This document shows positions 12,665 through 24,300 of a stretch of DNA of 64,000 nt, piece after piece; positions within the stretch are counted from its first letter, which is position 1, and the number at the start of each line of letters is the position of its first letter. Under the pieces are notes generated by a model. The model worked only from the letters and a program-made list of their open reading frames with translations. It ran no database searches and was not told where the DNA came from. Both the position numbers and the translations under genes were made by a program. Origin of the DNA: Trema orientale (lineage: Eukaryota > Streptophyta > Magnoliopsida > Rosales > Cannabaceae); NCBI GenBank assembly GCA_002914845.1, contig JXTC01000030.1:94458-158457 (forward strand), read 5' to 3'.

Positions 12665-13705
12665 ATTTGAAAAGAAGCAAAACTAGATTTGCATACTATT
12701 ATTTTACTTGCTCTAGTTTAATTTAAATTTAAAGATACTGAAAAAACAAAAACAAAAACAAAAAAAAAACTGGGACTAAAGGAGGCGAATTATGTAAGGA
12801 AAATAATTTTTTTTTTTTTAAAAAGATAGGAATGGCTCTTAGAAATTGCAAATGCGGGAGAAGGTGAAGGGTGTCTTTATTCTTTTTACTTTTATAAATC
12901 CCTTCTGATCATGTCATTAGTTAATTGGATATCTTTATATGAAAGTGGGGTGTATATAACTCCCAATTCATACCTGAAAAGTTTCATTTTATAATTTGGG
13001 ATTGTTATATAAAGTTTTAATTTGAAACCTAAAACATTAATTTACAAGTTGTTTTTGTTTCAAAAAACTTAAGAGGGTAATTTTGTTAATTAATTTATTT
13101 TTCCCAAGATTAGGTGTCTTAGATGTTGAAACTGAAATTTTATATTACAAGTTTAAGAGGTGAATTAAGAGTATTTGTAGTGCGATTTTCCGAGGAATTA
13201 GTGGACATAATTTAGAAAATCGCACATGCAATTAAAGGATTTTTCTTAACCATGTAGATAAGATTTATGTTTTTTTTAGGGCTTATAGAAATAAAGGACA
13301 TTTTTCTTAACCATGTACATAATTTTAGGCCTAATTTCAGTAAATATCCTTTTGTCAAAAGTTATGGCAAAATGTCCGGTATATATGCATATATACCAAG
13401 TGTAAAATTTTATATACCAAGTATAAAAAATTATATACCCAGTGTATTTCAGAATAGTAACTAAAATTAGTAGATCTGTGTATCTACCAAGTGTAAAAAT
13501 ATATCTACTTGGACATTTAGCTATAAAATTTTAAAAATGGACATCTACTTAATCAAATTTAAAATTTTGGTCATCCACCTAAATTTCTCTTTTTTATTTA
13601 ATTCTAAGATTTATGTCATTTAATCGCACTGTTCCACAAATATGCAGTGGTTTTGTGGTTAATTCCTATAAAAATAATAAAGTTTATTTGTAAATATATA
13701 TATAT
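12665..13705. other. AT-rich spacer
   Basis: No gene pattern is seen. A short degenerate repetition of TATATACCAAGTGTAAAA-like units lies at about 13380-13500. Confidence 0.5.
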
Positions 13706-13923
13706 AGGTATTTTTTTTCTTTATACATAAGTATCATTTTGGTTAATTAAAATTTATCATACACATTTTTTTAACTAAAAAGTAAGAGAGAAATAACATT
13801 AATGATGTACATCTTTTCATGCATATTATTATAGCCGTTAGATCACCGTTAAATGATGATCCAACGGCTTAAAAAAAATACTCATATATAGGTAAAAAAA
13901 AAAAAACCTACTAGATTGGTAAT
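13706..13923. mobile_element. MITE family B copy, left end truncated
   Basis: The interior has a self-complementary core (GCCGTTAGATCACCG...GATCCAACGGC) and ends ACCTACTAGATTGGT. It matches the elements at 20772-20923 and 47859-48103 in order and sequence. The left GGTTGCCAATTCAG terminus of the complete copy is missing here. Confidence 0.6.
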
Positions 13924-13952
13924 CTTTATATATATATATATATAAATGAATA

Positions 13953-15080
13953 GTCATTTGTCCCTGATATTTTGCCCTTAATATGAATTTGTCACCTTAT
14001 TTTTAACTTTGTATTCAAATGTCCCTAAATGGTAAACTTATTTTTCTTTTACCCCTCAACACTAACATCGTTAGAAGATCGTGAATAGATAAGGGTTTTT
14101 TCTTTTTTAAAGAGGTAAATAAATGCCTTTATTGGACATTTTCAAATAGTCAGTTTTTATAATTATAAGATAAAATAATTAAAAACAAGAGGTTATAAAA
14201 AAAAAATATATTTTTTACATGGTTATATATAGATATTATATGTACATAAAACAATAAAGAGGCATAATATAATAGTTTTTGCATTCATTCACTAGTGTCA
14301 AAATATTCTTAAAAGTCATGTCAAAAAAGGTGCATAATTTCATATCCAAAAGACTCTCTAAATGATAGAATGACTATTTGGTTCCTGCCACTAAAGATCT
14401 TCTAATAGTATTTGTGTTAGGGAATAAAGAGAAATTCTTTTACTATTTTAGGGGTACTTGAATATAAAGTTAAAAGTGATGGTGTAAATTCATACTGAGA
14501 GCAAAAGATGAGGAAAAAATGACTATTTTTTTCTTTTTTTTTATTAGATACAAAAAAATAAACGAAAAATATGTATAATAATGTTTTTTAACCGTGGTTA
14601 AATATAAATAAAAAATAAAAAACGTGTAACCTTTTTCCTTATATATAGATTTATATCCAAAATAGAACTACACTAGAACTGCAATAAAAAACTGTATCTA
14701 ATGCAGTAGATATATCCAGTTTTGATTCAAATATTGTTACATTATACCTCTTTTTTGTTTTATTTTGTTTTTTATGTGTAAATTTAACCATAAAATGGTA
14801 TATTATCTATATTAATTTATTTCATTTGTTTAATATAAAAAATTAGTTATTTAAAAATACCCAATAAAAAATAAAACAATAGTAAGTGCATTTATATAAC
14901 TCTTTAAAAAAATAAAATGAATTTGTGGTCATTGCCCACTAACGGTCTTTTAACAGTGTTAATGTTATGGGCAAATAAGAAACTCTATTATCATTTATGA
15001 GGTAATTAAATACAATATCAAAATTGAGTAAGCAAATTCATATAAAAGCAAATATCAGGAAGCAAAATGACTAATTATTG
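13953..15080. repeat. Long-terminal-inverted-repeat DNA element, possibly nested
   Basis: The stretch 13953-14093 (GTCATTTGTCCCTGATATTT..., AACACTAACATCGTTAGAAG) reappears reversed at about 14368-14525 and again reversed at about 14932-15080. Each arm is about 140 bp and diverged. The outermost pair (13953 and 15080) shares TCCTGATATTT and ATATGAATTTG best, so the middle arm may be a nested or deleted relative. No transposase is visible. Confidence 0.55.
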
Positions 15081-15293
15081 TATATATAAATATAAACATA
15101 AATATAAAGTACATTTGTCAAAACAAATAAGTTTTCACACAAATTAAACATATATGGTAGGATGCATGCTAAATCTCATTTAAACGGTCTATTAAAAATT
15201 GTTTCTTATAAAATTGTATAAAAATATTTAAAAATCCATATGTTAGGTAAATGCGTTGCAATTTGTGTTATTGAGTCCTATTAATAAATAAAA

Positions 15294-15469
15294 TAGTACT
15301 AGAGATTCTCCTTAGTTCACCATATTTTTTTTAATACCGCCCGATATAACAAATAAGTTGTCACAATTCAACTGGTGAATTGAAACTTATCTTATATGGT
15401 GACAAATCATATATCACATCAGGTGGTATTAAAGTATAAGGTAAGAAGTGGGATGTTTAGTATTATTCA
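15294..15469. mobile_element. 176-bp MITE family C, copy 1, Mutator-type
   Basis: It is homologous to 40105-40306 in reversed orientation; shared interior segments include GAGTTGTCA/AAGTTGTCA, ACTGGTGAATTGAAACTTAT and GTGACAAATCATATA. It is flanked by TAAATAAAA on both sides (15285-15293 and 15470-15478), a 9-bp duplication. Ends are weakly inverted (TAGTACTAGAGATTC; reversed TGAATAATACTAAACATCC). Confidence 0.7.
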
Positions 15470-15680
15470 TAAATAAAAACTACAATTTATTTGTTAAAAG
15501 AAAAGTTAAATAAAAATTAATATAAAGTACATAAACAACCAAAATATTCAAAAAATTATATGTAAATCAAATATATGCATACAATGCATGGTAAATCTCA
15601 TCTAAACACTCTATTTAAAATTTTCACTCATATCCTTCAAAAAAAAATAAAAAATCACTCATAAGAATGTATAAAAATAT

Positions 15681-16417
15681 TAGCTTGTTTGGTAACCACT
15701 TATTTAAATAATTTTTTGTTTTTTAATCAAAAAATAGAAATATTTTTCAAAAGTATGTTTGGTAAAACTATTTTTATTTTTTGTTTTTTTAATTTGACAA
15801 CAAAATTTTTAAAATTTTGAAAACAAAAATTTCTTACTTTCAAAATTTCTTTAAACAATTCTGTAGAAATGCTAGTATCAAAATTCAAATATATCTAGAC
15901 TCAAATCACCATTTCTTTTAACATTTTCTCTCTTATTACTATTTATCTTATCAGTATCTCTCTAGTCTCATGTAAAAATAGTATTTTTCTAAATATTTTT
16001 GAAAATTATATTTTTTAAAATAAAAATTTTAAAAGTGGTATTTTTCATAACATAATTGTAAAATTTGGTAATTTTTTTTCAAAAATATCCCGAAATATTT
16101 AGAAAAATATCACTTTTTTAAAGTTTTATTTGAAAGATATCATTTATGAAATTTATTTAGATAAATACCACTTTTTACCTCTCCTATTTTCTCCTTCCTT
16201 TTTCTTTTATTTCTCTCCTTTTTTATTTTCATTTTCAAAAGTAAAAGGTGCTAGTTACCAAATATGTATTTATTTTTTTTATTTTAGAAAACAAAAAGTA
16301 CAACATTGTTACCAAACACATTTTTATTTTTGAAATGCAAAAAATAAAATAAGAAAAAATACTTTTATTTTTGTGTTTAAAAAAACAAAAAATAAAAATA
16401 TTACCAAACAGCACCTA
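15681..16417. repeat. Non-autonomous hAT-like DNA element, copy 1
   Basis: The left end TAGCTTGTTTGGTAA and the right end, reversed, TAGGTGCTGTTTGGTAA are inverted. The interior is T-rich on the left and A-rich on the right. The right half matches 58740-58940 (GTTACCAAATATGT..., AAAAAGTACTTTTATTTT). No coding capacity is seen. The superfamily is inferred from the GTTTGGTAA ends only. Confidence 0.5.
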
Positions 16418-17824
16418 TATAAATTAAAAAGCTAAACTGACTTTTTTTTTGGGGACAATTAACCCTATATATTATTGTATATAATATTTTTATTTAGTTA
16501 ATTTGCCGGCAAGTAATTTTATGGTTTCACATCCTAAAACTATTAACCAACCAACGAAATATATTTTTCAAACTGACCAACAAAACTACCTTTCTACCAA
16601 GCCATTTAATTTGCTTTAGATTGGTTGGTTTCTGCGATTTTTGGGTTATTCCAGTCTTAAAATATTGTTTTTGTTAGTAAATCTTAAAATATCATTTTAA
16701 ACATTATTATTTCCTTTTTCCTATTTTTGTGCGTTAAATTTTGGGAAAAAAAAGATAATTATCCCATGGATTTGAAAAAACATATATTATGTTTACGAAA
16801 TGCAAAATATATCGTACGTATTTCACAAACCGAATAAAAATAATTGTGGTAGCTGCTTAGAAGTCAAAAGTTAGTGGATAATCATCACGAAAAAAGAAAA
16901 AGTTAAAAGCCGTGGTAGTTTAACCAGGCTTGCCTCCAATGTTGAGGTTTGATATTATTATATTTTCCCTTGGATTTGTCAGTTTCCATGAATTTTAAAT
17001 TTTGGTTCCAGTTAAAACGGGATCTTCTTTTATAATGTATCATGCAAGCCAATGGAACGACATGTTATCATTGTCGTTTCAGTGAATAATGGACCCATTA
17101 GATCTATCGGAACATCTGTATAATTCGGATGAGACTTTCTCCATCCAACAAAATTTGTTGTTTACCTGGCATAACCGGTAAATAATTTATCAAATCGTGA
17201 CAAAGTAAATTATGAAAAATTGGACAAGAGAACTATATATAATCATTAAAGATGATCAACTCCAGTTAAGATCTATGAATTCATCGTCTCAATAACATAT
17301 ACAACACAAACACTTTCCAAGAAACAATACATTTATTGGATTGATGCAACAATTTATAAGAGAAAAATATAGATAAATAAAATTCTCCACCACCAATGAA
17401 CGGATTAGGGAACTGTTTTCTTCTTATTTCTTCAGATACTTTGATCGAAAATCTTATGATTTCTCTGGGAATATATGCTAATGCCTGAAAAGATTGGTTG
17501 TAAAATAAAACATAAAAATAAAAAATAAAAGGGTTGGAGCAGTTTCTCTCTACCATGTGATCGTTGACCTTATAATTTTGCAGTAGCTTCTGATTTCTTT
17601 TTTTTGAAATGTCTCAAATCAAATTAAGAGAAACTCGTGATATATATGATATCTCATCTATTATATCATATGCATATTTCACAAGAATAACTAATTGAAA
17701 AGACACAAATAAGAAATCAACTATGTACTTGCTGATTCCCATAACTAAACAAAATAAAAGCCACGAGTATATGTTTAACAATGCAAAACTAAACTAAACT
17801 AAGAAAATATAACAGACTGGAGGA
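16418..17824. other. AT-rich spacer
   Basis: No supported gene. The right part probably includes the 3' UTR of the F-box gene stopping at 17825. Confidence 0.45.
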
Positions 17825-19042
17825 TCAAAATACCGAAACCAGACTCTCTACGTAATCATGAGCTTCATGGAAATTCCAATCAGGCCCAGGTAATCTCTCA
17901 ATGAGTATTTTAGAACTCCAGTAAGTACTTTCCTTTCGATTATCCGATCCATAGCCGATTATGGGGTGTTCATACAACAGTAGCTCTGAATCCTTGTTCA
18001 GAAGAAAACTTTCCCCCCAAACTCCACGGAAGCATGTCCAGAAATTACCACGAGGGATACCTACTTCCAATACGAACATCTTACTCCAAGAGATATTCAT
18101 CATATCAATGTTAATGCCAACTCCATTGACTATTAATGACCGAAAATAACAATCATGTGACGTGAATCCGTCGTACCTAATCAAGGCCACAAGTGACTCC
18201 ATCCACTTGACAAGTTTAATGTCGTACTCATAAAACTTGTCACTTTCTCTCATAACCGGTACCTCTGTCACTTGCAATACCTCGTCGCGTATACTAAACG
18301 ACAAAACACAGTGCCGAAGCGTTGCGGCTCCGATTGCTGACCAATACAGGGCTCCGTTCGCCGCCACCGCGCTTTGATCCTGCGAGAGGACCAGACCGCT
18401 TTTTCCGCCGCCGCCGCCTACGATCAATCGTCGCCAGGAATTGCTGCTTTTGGTGTACACGTGGACATGCAGCGGCCCTCGATCACCGCTGAAGATTCTA
18501 ACCACCTTGTAATCGTTAGCATCGCCGTCGAATCCGAACCCGAAGCAGGCGCGCCGTCCGACGCTTTCGAAATCGGGCCTCGGAAGGTACCTGAACTCTC
18601 TCGTTGCCGGGTTACACAACATGACCGAATTCAAATCCGGTTCGCCTATTTCGAGGCAGAGCAGGCCATTAAAAGAGCCGACAATGTTGTAGATCTCCAC
18701 GGACGGCGCGGTCTCGACACTCCTACTAATGTAGGACACGTCCAGTTCAAGAGTCTTCGATTCATTGAGCAGCAAAAACACTCTGGATTTCGCCCGATTA
18801 AGGTAGGATTTCGCGAGAATGAGCGAGGATTTCGAGTGTTGACGATCGAGGTGAGTGGCGACTAAATCAGGGTCGCTAGAGATGTAAGCGAACCAGGTTT
18901 TCGAGACGCACTTGAATCGCATGAGAGATTTAACCGGTAGTCTCGACAGAATTTGAGTGAACACCACATCTTCGGGCAAAGAATAATGAGGAGGAGGAGG
19001 AGGAGTAATCTTTTCTGATGATATTTGTCTTGACAAATCCAT
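17825..19042 (-). CDS. F-box protein with F-box-associated interaction domain
   Basis: A single-exon gene of 405 residues. The N-terminus is polar with a Pro run. The F-box lies at residues about 21-65 (LPEDVVFTQILSRLPVKSL, then MRFKCVSKTWFAYISS). The rest resembles the plant F-box-associated (FBA) fold: FNGLLCLE, LCNPATREFRYLP, CFGFGFDGDANDYKVV, VYTKSSNSWRRL, GALYWSAIG. Such proteins bind the SKP1-like subunit of an SCF ubiquitin ligase through the F-box and choose substrates through the C-terminal part. The substrate cannot be told. The length is typical and the frame is intact, with a local GC-rich 5' half. The ATG at 19042 is the first in frame before the F-box. Confidence 0.9.
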   Translation of the reverse strand: MDLSRQISSEKITPPPPPHYSLPEDVVFTQILSRLPVKSLMRFKCVSKTWFAYISSDPDLVATHLDRQHSKSSLILAKSYLNRAKSRVFLLLNESKTLELDVSYISRSVETAPSVEIYNIVGSFNGLLCLEIGEPDLNSVMLCNPATREFRYLPRPDFESVGRRACFGFGFDGDANDYKVVRIFSGDRGPLHVHVYTKSSNSWRRLIVGGGGGKSGLVLSQDQSAVAANGALYWSAIGAATLRHCVLSFSIRDEVLQVTEVPVMRESDKFYEYDIKLVKWMESLVALIRYDGFTSHDCYFRSLIVNGVGINIDMMNISWSKMFVLEVGIPRGNFWTCFRGVWGESFLLNKDSELLLYEHPIIGYGSDNRKESTYWSSKILIERLPGPDWNFHEAHDYVESLVSVF

Positions 19043-19226
19043 GAGAAGATAAGCGCTGATTGAAAGAGGGAATATAGCTATCGTGTTTATATTAAGGATT
19101 TCAGGGATGAAAAACTTGGGTACTATTTGGTACGATAGATATCTCTCTTAGGTGTTACTTTTCCTTAGAATTCGGTCTTTACAAACTATATGGCAGTAGT
19201 TTCACTCTCTGCTTTTTAAAAATAAA

Positions 19227-19330
19227 AATAAAATGCTTCCTATTGATATTGTTCACCAATTTCAAATTCTTTTTTTTTTTTTTAAATAAAATGCTTCCTA
19301 TTAATATTGTTCACCAATTTCAAATTCTTA
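19227..19330. repeat. Two-unit tandem repeat, 58-bp spacing
   Basis: AAATAAAATGCTTCCTATTG...TTCACCAATTTCAAATTCTT occurs at about 19227 and again at about 19285 with one base difference, separated by a T run. It lies just upstream of the F-box gene. Confidence 0.7.
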
Positions 19331-19729
19331 TTTCTTTTCCCTGTAGAGTTCTCTGTTGGGATTTAACTTGATCTCAAGCATCCTTTAATATAGTTAGTGG
19401 CCAATTATTGATTTGTCCTTCGATCCCCACTTGTAGCTTCAACATGCCCAACAATTTCATCCTTGGTCACATTGTCGTTTTTACGTCAATACATAATTAA
19501 TTTGGACGATGTTAATAATAGAATGGTAGCTATGTACAAAGTTGAACAGTCTAATAGGGAAAAAATATATAATTCCTTTTATACAAATATATATATATAT
19601 AATTAATTTTATGTAGTGATTATCTTATTACTCATATAATAGCATAAGGAATTAGACCTTTGAAAGTGAATTTTAGATTAGTAAGCCAATTATATGAATA
19701 TCATCACATTATTTATTGGTTTGATCTCA

Positions 19730-20740
19730 AGCATCCCCACTTGTTTTCATTACAAGATGTGAGCTCTACTTCTATGGATGATTCGCTACGCGCATGGTGG
19801 CGACTTTTCCGGAAGTTGAAGCTACCTCACAAAGTTAAGGTCTTCGCCTGGCATGCTTATAATGAAAGCCTTCCTACGGCTTTGGTTTTTTTTTTTTAAT
19901 TAAAAAAAAAAGGTCCTTCAATCAGCTATTTGTCCAGTTTGCTCTTCATATCGAGAAAGCATGTCATGCCCTTAACACTTGCAAATACGATAAATCTTTC
20001 TGGATGGTCTCTGATGTTCACGAACTAGCTGCTTTGGACTCGTCCTTGTTCCTTGAAAAATCTCCTGTATTCATGGTCCTCTTTGGGGTGAAGGAAATCA
20101 AACTTTGCATCATCATAAATGGAAGAGTGTTGTGGTGCTATTTGATTGGTTTCGGACATACTAATATTGGCTATAAAAATGGCACTAGCTCGGTTACTTC
20201 ATTGCAACCATCTCGGCCTCCATCATCCCAATGGACCCCGCCGGTATCAGGTGCTTTCAAGATTTAATGTAGATGCTGCTGTTGATGTCTCAACAAACCA
20301 GAACTGGAATTGGTGCTGTTATCCGCAATTCTCTAGGAGAGACTTATAGTGGCTTTGCCAAGAAAGTACCTGGCAAATTATCCTCTGAATCTGCAGAGGA
20401 ACTAGCTAATGCTTTTCAAGTCTTCATTGGGCCTGTTACGTTGGTCTCCCACTTTCCAATGTTGAATCTAATTCTCTTGCAGTTGTCAATAAGTTTAACT
20501 TCTGGAAAGCTAAAAAATTCGGAAGTTGACAAACTTTTATTAGATAGTCATAGTCTGTCATCTTATTTTCGTGAGGCCGTTTTTTGCCACGTTTACAGTG
20601 GTGCTAATAGGGTAGCAAAACGCTTAGCTAAATATGGTCTCACGGTAAGATGAAGACATAATGTGGTTGGAAGAATCTCCACCCCACGTTGTATCTGAGC
20701 TTGTATTTGACACTGTTAACGCAAGGATACAACTTTTCTT
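19730..20740 (+). pseudogene. LINE-type non-LTR retrotransposon relic (zf-RVT and RNase H parts)
   Basis: The frame at 19760-19880 gives a segment with LRAWWRLFRKLKLPHKVKVFAWHA, the zinc-binding tail found after reverse transcriptase in plant LINEs (normally WK.LW.L.LP.K...FLWR). A T run breaks it. Around 20210-20650, in shifting frames, follow WTPPVSGAFKINVDAAV, TGIGAVIRNSLGETYSGFA and, at the end, GANRVAKRLAKYGL, which match the RVT_3/RNase H-like domain. A further shifted frame reads MWLEESPPHVVSELV to about 20739. At least three frameshifts make it nonfunctional. The 5' part is missing. Confidence 0.75.
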
Positions 20741-20771
20741 AAAAAATATATACCATATATATATGGTTGAT

Positions 20772-20923
20772 GGTTGCTAATTCAGTAGGTATTTTTTCTT
20801 TTTTTTTTACCTATATGTACATATTTTTTTTTAATCATTAGATCATGATGATCTACGACTATAATAAGGTGCATAAAAAGACGTACATCATTAAATAAAA
20901 AAAATATCTACTAGATTGGTGCC
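20772..20923. mobile_element. MITE family B copy
   Basis: It begins GGTTGCTAATTCAGTAGGT, followed by a T run and ACCTATATGTACATA, and ends CTACTAGATTGGTGCC. The same layout is seen in the copy at 47859-48103. A target duplication could not be seen clearly. Confidence 0.65.
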
Positions 20924-21392
20924 ATACATGTGTATATATATATATATACACACAAATAATATATGCAGCGGACTAAACATGTGATGAAACTAGATTCACG
21001 GCTGCATGCGTGGTTAAAAATTGTCACGTCACGATGAAACAAAATGCCTATAAAGAATAAATTTCATGCTTAGTCTCCCTTGTTCCCAAACAATAATCAT
21101 GCAGGGAGGCTAGGGATTTTACCTGGAACAGAAAAGTACAAAGAAGAGGGTTCTAACTCCACTTTCTTGGTCTTCCTCTTAAAGTGAGAATCCACGCCAA
21201 CTTTCATTGATCTGATCTTTAATTGCTTGCGCAATACGGATCATGAATGAACATTATTATCCGTTTTACATGAAGCAACAATTCTGAATACGATTACAAC
21301 AGTTATTCTTCCTTTCTTTTTTTCCATTACTAAAAGGCAGGGCTCTGTTCTACCCATTGTAGTGGAGTGACAAGGGTTGCCAATAGTTGAGA

Positions 21393-24300
21393 TCATAGGT
21401 TAGGAGAAGCTGGGGAGGAACTAGAGGAACCCAATGTAGGTGTCCAAGAATAGATGAGCAAACCCAAAACAAGAACAACGGCTCCAGCTACAAAGCCTCT
21501 TGGCAAGGATGATGCCACCCCTAGGTATGGGAGTGGCAGTGTGAAGAGATACACAGATATTGGTACTGCCATAATCCAAGAAACACAAATGTATTAAAAA
21601 CTTTTCACAACATATAGAGCTTTTAGTAAAAGAGAGAGAAGATCACAAATGCAGAAAAGGAGAACAAATTCTATGCAAGGAAAAGTAACAGCATAAATGA
21701 CAGCCTTCTAACTTCATTTCCATAAAATGCTAAATTGAAGCAATCAACTCGTAAAGTACAAATTAACAGCAGGGGATAATAAAATATTGGTCAACTTTAT
21801 ATGAGATGGCATTGGCATCAAGTAATTTCTATAGTATTAATGATAACAATAACAAAAACGCTATAAGTCGAGTTCTAAGTAACAGGAGTTACCACCCCAT
21901 TAACCTATAAGCAACAGCTTTTTTTACTTTCAAAATCAAGACATTTTTAGAGCACCTTATATGACTCATCATGCTAGTAGAGAATTACGACTCAAGACCT
22001 GGCATTTAGCATGGTGGGACACCCTTCCAACTTACCGGTAGTTTTGAACTTTTAATCCTCCTAATTTCACAAACAAGATATGGAATTAAGTTTATACACC
22101 TACTGACAACTAAACTGATCTTCTTCATTTAAATAACTGAAGTACCTGAGAATGTGGAGGCAAGACAAGAAACCACAGCAGAAGAGATCTTAAGAAGATG
22201 CAGCAAAGATATGTTAAAACCCATGTTGACAATAACAAATAGCAAGGGTAGTAACGGGGCTCCATCACATCCTATGGTCAGCCAATGAATGTAAGTCAAT
22301 ATCCACTTCAAAAATAATGTAATCATGTCAATTACTCCAACTTGTCCCAATTGATAGAATTCCACTTGTCTTTTCTCTCTTGGCTTATAAGTTCATGCTA
22401 TACAACTAGCAACTGAACTATAATAGAGTTCCCGATGTACATTGAAATTTGTCTAGGGATACCGTGCCAGCGTGACCAGTTTCCTAAATTTATCATTTAT
22501 AAGTTTCAACACTTCCTCTATGAGCCATTTTGTGCCTTCAAGAAATCATTTTCTCACATTTAAATTAAAATTTCAAGCAAGATGCTCACAGATACTAAAC
22601 ATAGGTTAAATGAAGTTGTTAAGCACTGTAACTAATGAAAAAAATCATAAACCTGGCCTTATCTATCCCCCTTTTTCTTTTTGCTAAATTGCATTTTCAA
22701 TAATATTCGTAAAAGAAGACTAATAAAAATAATGAACAAAGCTTACCACTGGATAGTCTACCAATGTTTAGAAAGCAAGCTGCACCATCTTTAAGATAGT
22801 TTGGCAGCTGGGTAAACGGAACACCCCAGAGTTTTGATAGAAAAGGTAAGAGTAGGCATATAAAAAGTGCCTGCAATTGACAGGGAAGCCCATTAGTCAT
22901 TAATCACATTCAGTTCTGAAAGATGATTTTAAAGAACGGCCTTTTCTAACAACTATAAATCAAATTTCTGAAATTTTAATTTATGATTGCTTGATACCTA
23001 CTTGGAAAGCAGATCCAAAGGAATTTACAACAAACAGATCTACCGAGGTTCCCTGCAACAGAGAAAACTTTACTTCAATATGTGAAAGAAAGATTTGTTT
23101 ATTGGGTTTTTTATTTTTTATTTTTTTTTTTCCAAATTTGCTATTAAAAAGTGTTTGCTTCTGCTTGACATGCACAGATTGGTACCTTTTCAGCAGCATT
23201 AAGAAAAATTACTTCCTGCAAATAATCAAAAAGTTCTGTTACACAGACATAACCAAATGTTCTTGACTGGAAAAGTTGGTTAGTTCAGAAGTGCTGACCT
23301 TTAGTACTGTATCAGCCGCCTGGAACAAAAATGAAACTATCATCAAAAGAGACCAAAATATACCTGCTTCCTTCAATGAATGTCCGGCACCAGACCCACT
23401 GCAAAACAATACAAAGTTAAGAAAACTACATCCTGCACAGTGGTCGGGCATAACAGAAGTTCTGAAAGAGGAGCTGGAAGTTTTGGTTCAGCCAAAACAT
23501 CAGGTAGTAATGGATTGAAATAAAACTAGTAGAAATATCCAGTTTGCAACATATCGCGTCAAACGGGTACGTATCTTGATGCCCCGTGTGGGTTGGTCAT
23601 CCCACTCAACAAGAAACATCCCTGTACCGGAGGAGGCCATCCAAAATACTAAAAATGTGGAGCAACAATGTTTTGTCCTTTCGTCCATTGGTTCAGTCTT
23701 TACACTCCAATTTAATATTCCATCAACTGTTTTGCATATCTTCCTAATTTCCGTCAATAAATGTTGTTATCTGTAAAGACGGTAAGAAGAGTGTATCATA
23801 TTCTACCTCTGCTTTTCTTTTATATTAGGGGGCAAAATGATTGACTAAAGCCTCTAAAAACCGACATCACATCATCAATCCTACTGTATTCCATGTTAAT
23901 TCTCCACAATTAATAGCGTTGAAGAGGAAAACACACTTGGAGAAACTGTTCGTTACAGTTATTCGCACTCAAGATTTTGACCCTACCTTCACACGAATCT
24001 CACTTAGAATTTCAGAATCCTTATAAAACAGATCATGCACCTTCTTATATTTAATAACTATCATAGTAGTAGTTTATACAAGGCTCAAATAAAATTCAGA
24101 ATTCTCAAGGATATATGCATGGTTTACCTTGCTACGGTTACGATTACACCAATAGCTACAAGAAAGCATCCTAAAAGCTGATTTATTCTATATCTCCTCC
24201 CAAGAAAAACAACTGACAGGAGAATTTGCCAAACAAGAAAAGTCTGCAAAATTAGTACAGTTTTCAGTTAATTATCCAACTTCAACATCACAAATTCAAA

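Noticed and set aside
12318..12726. ORFs on both strands made mostly of undetermined residues
   Set aside because: They run through the N gap and have no real sequence content.
18374..18865. 163-codon plus-strand ORF
   Set aside because: It is antisense to the F-box gene; the minus frame has clear domain motifs and this one has none.
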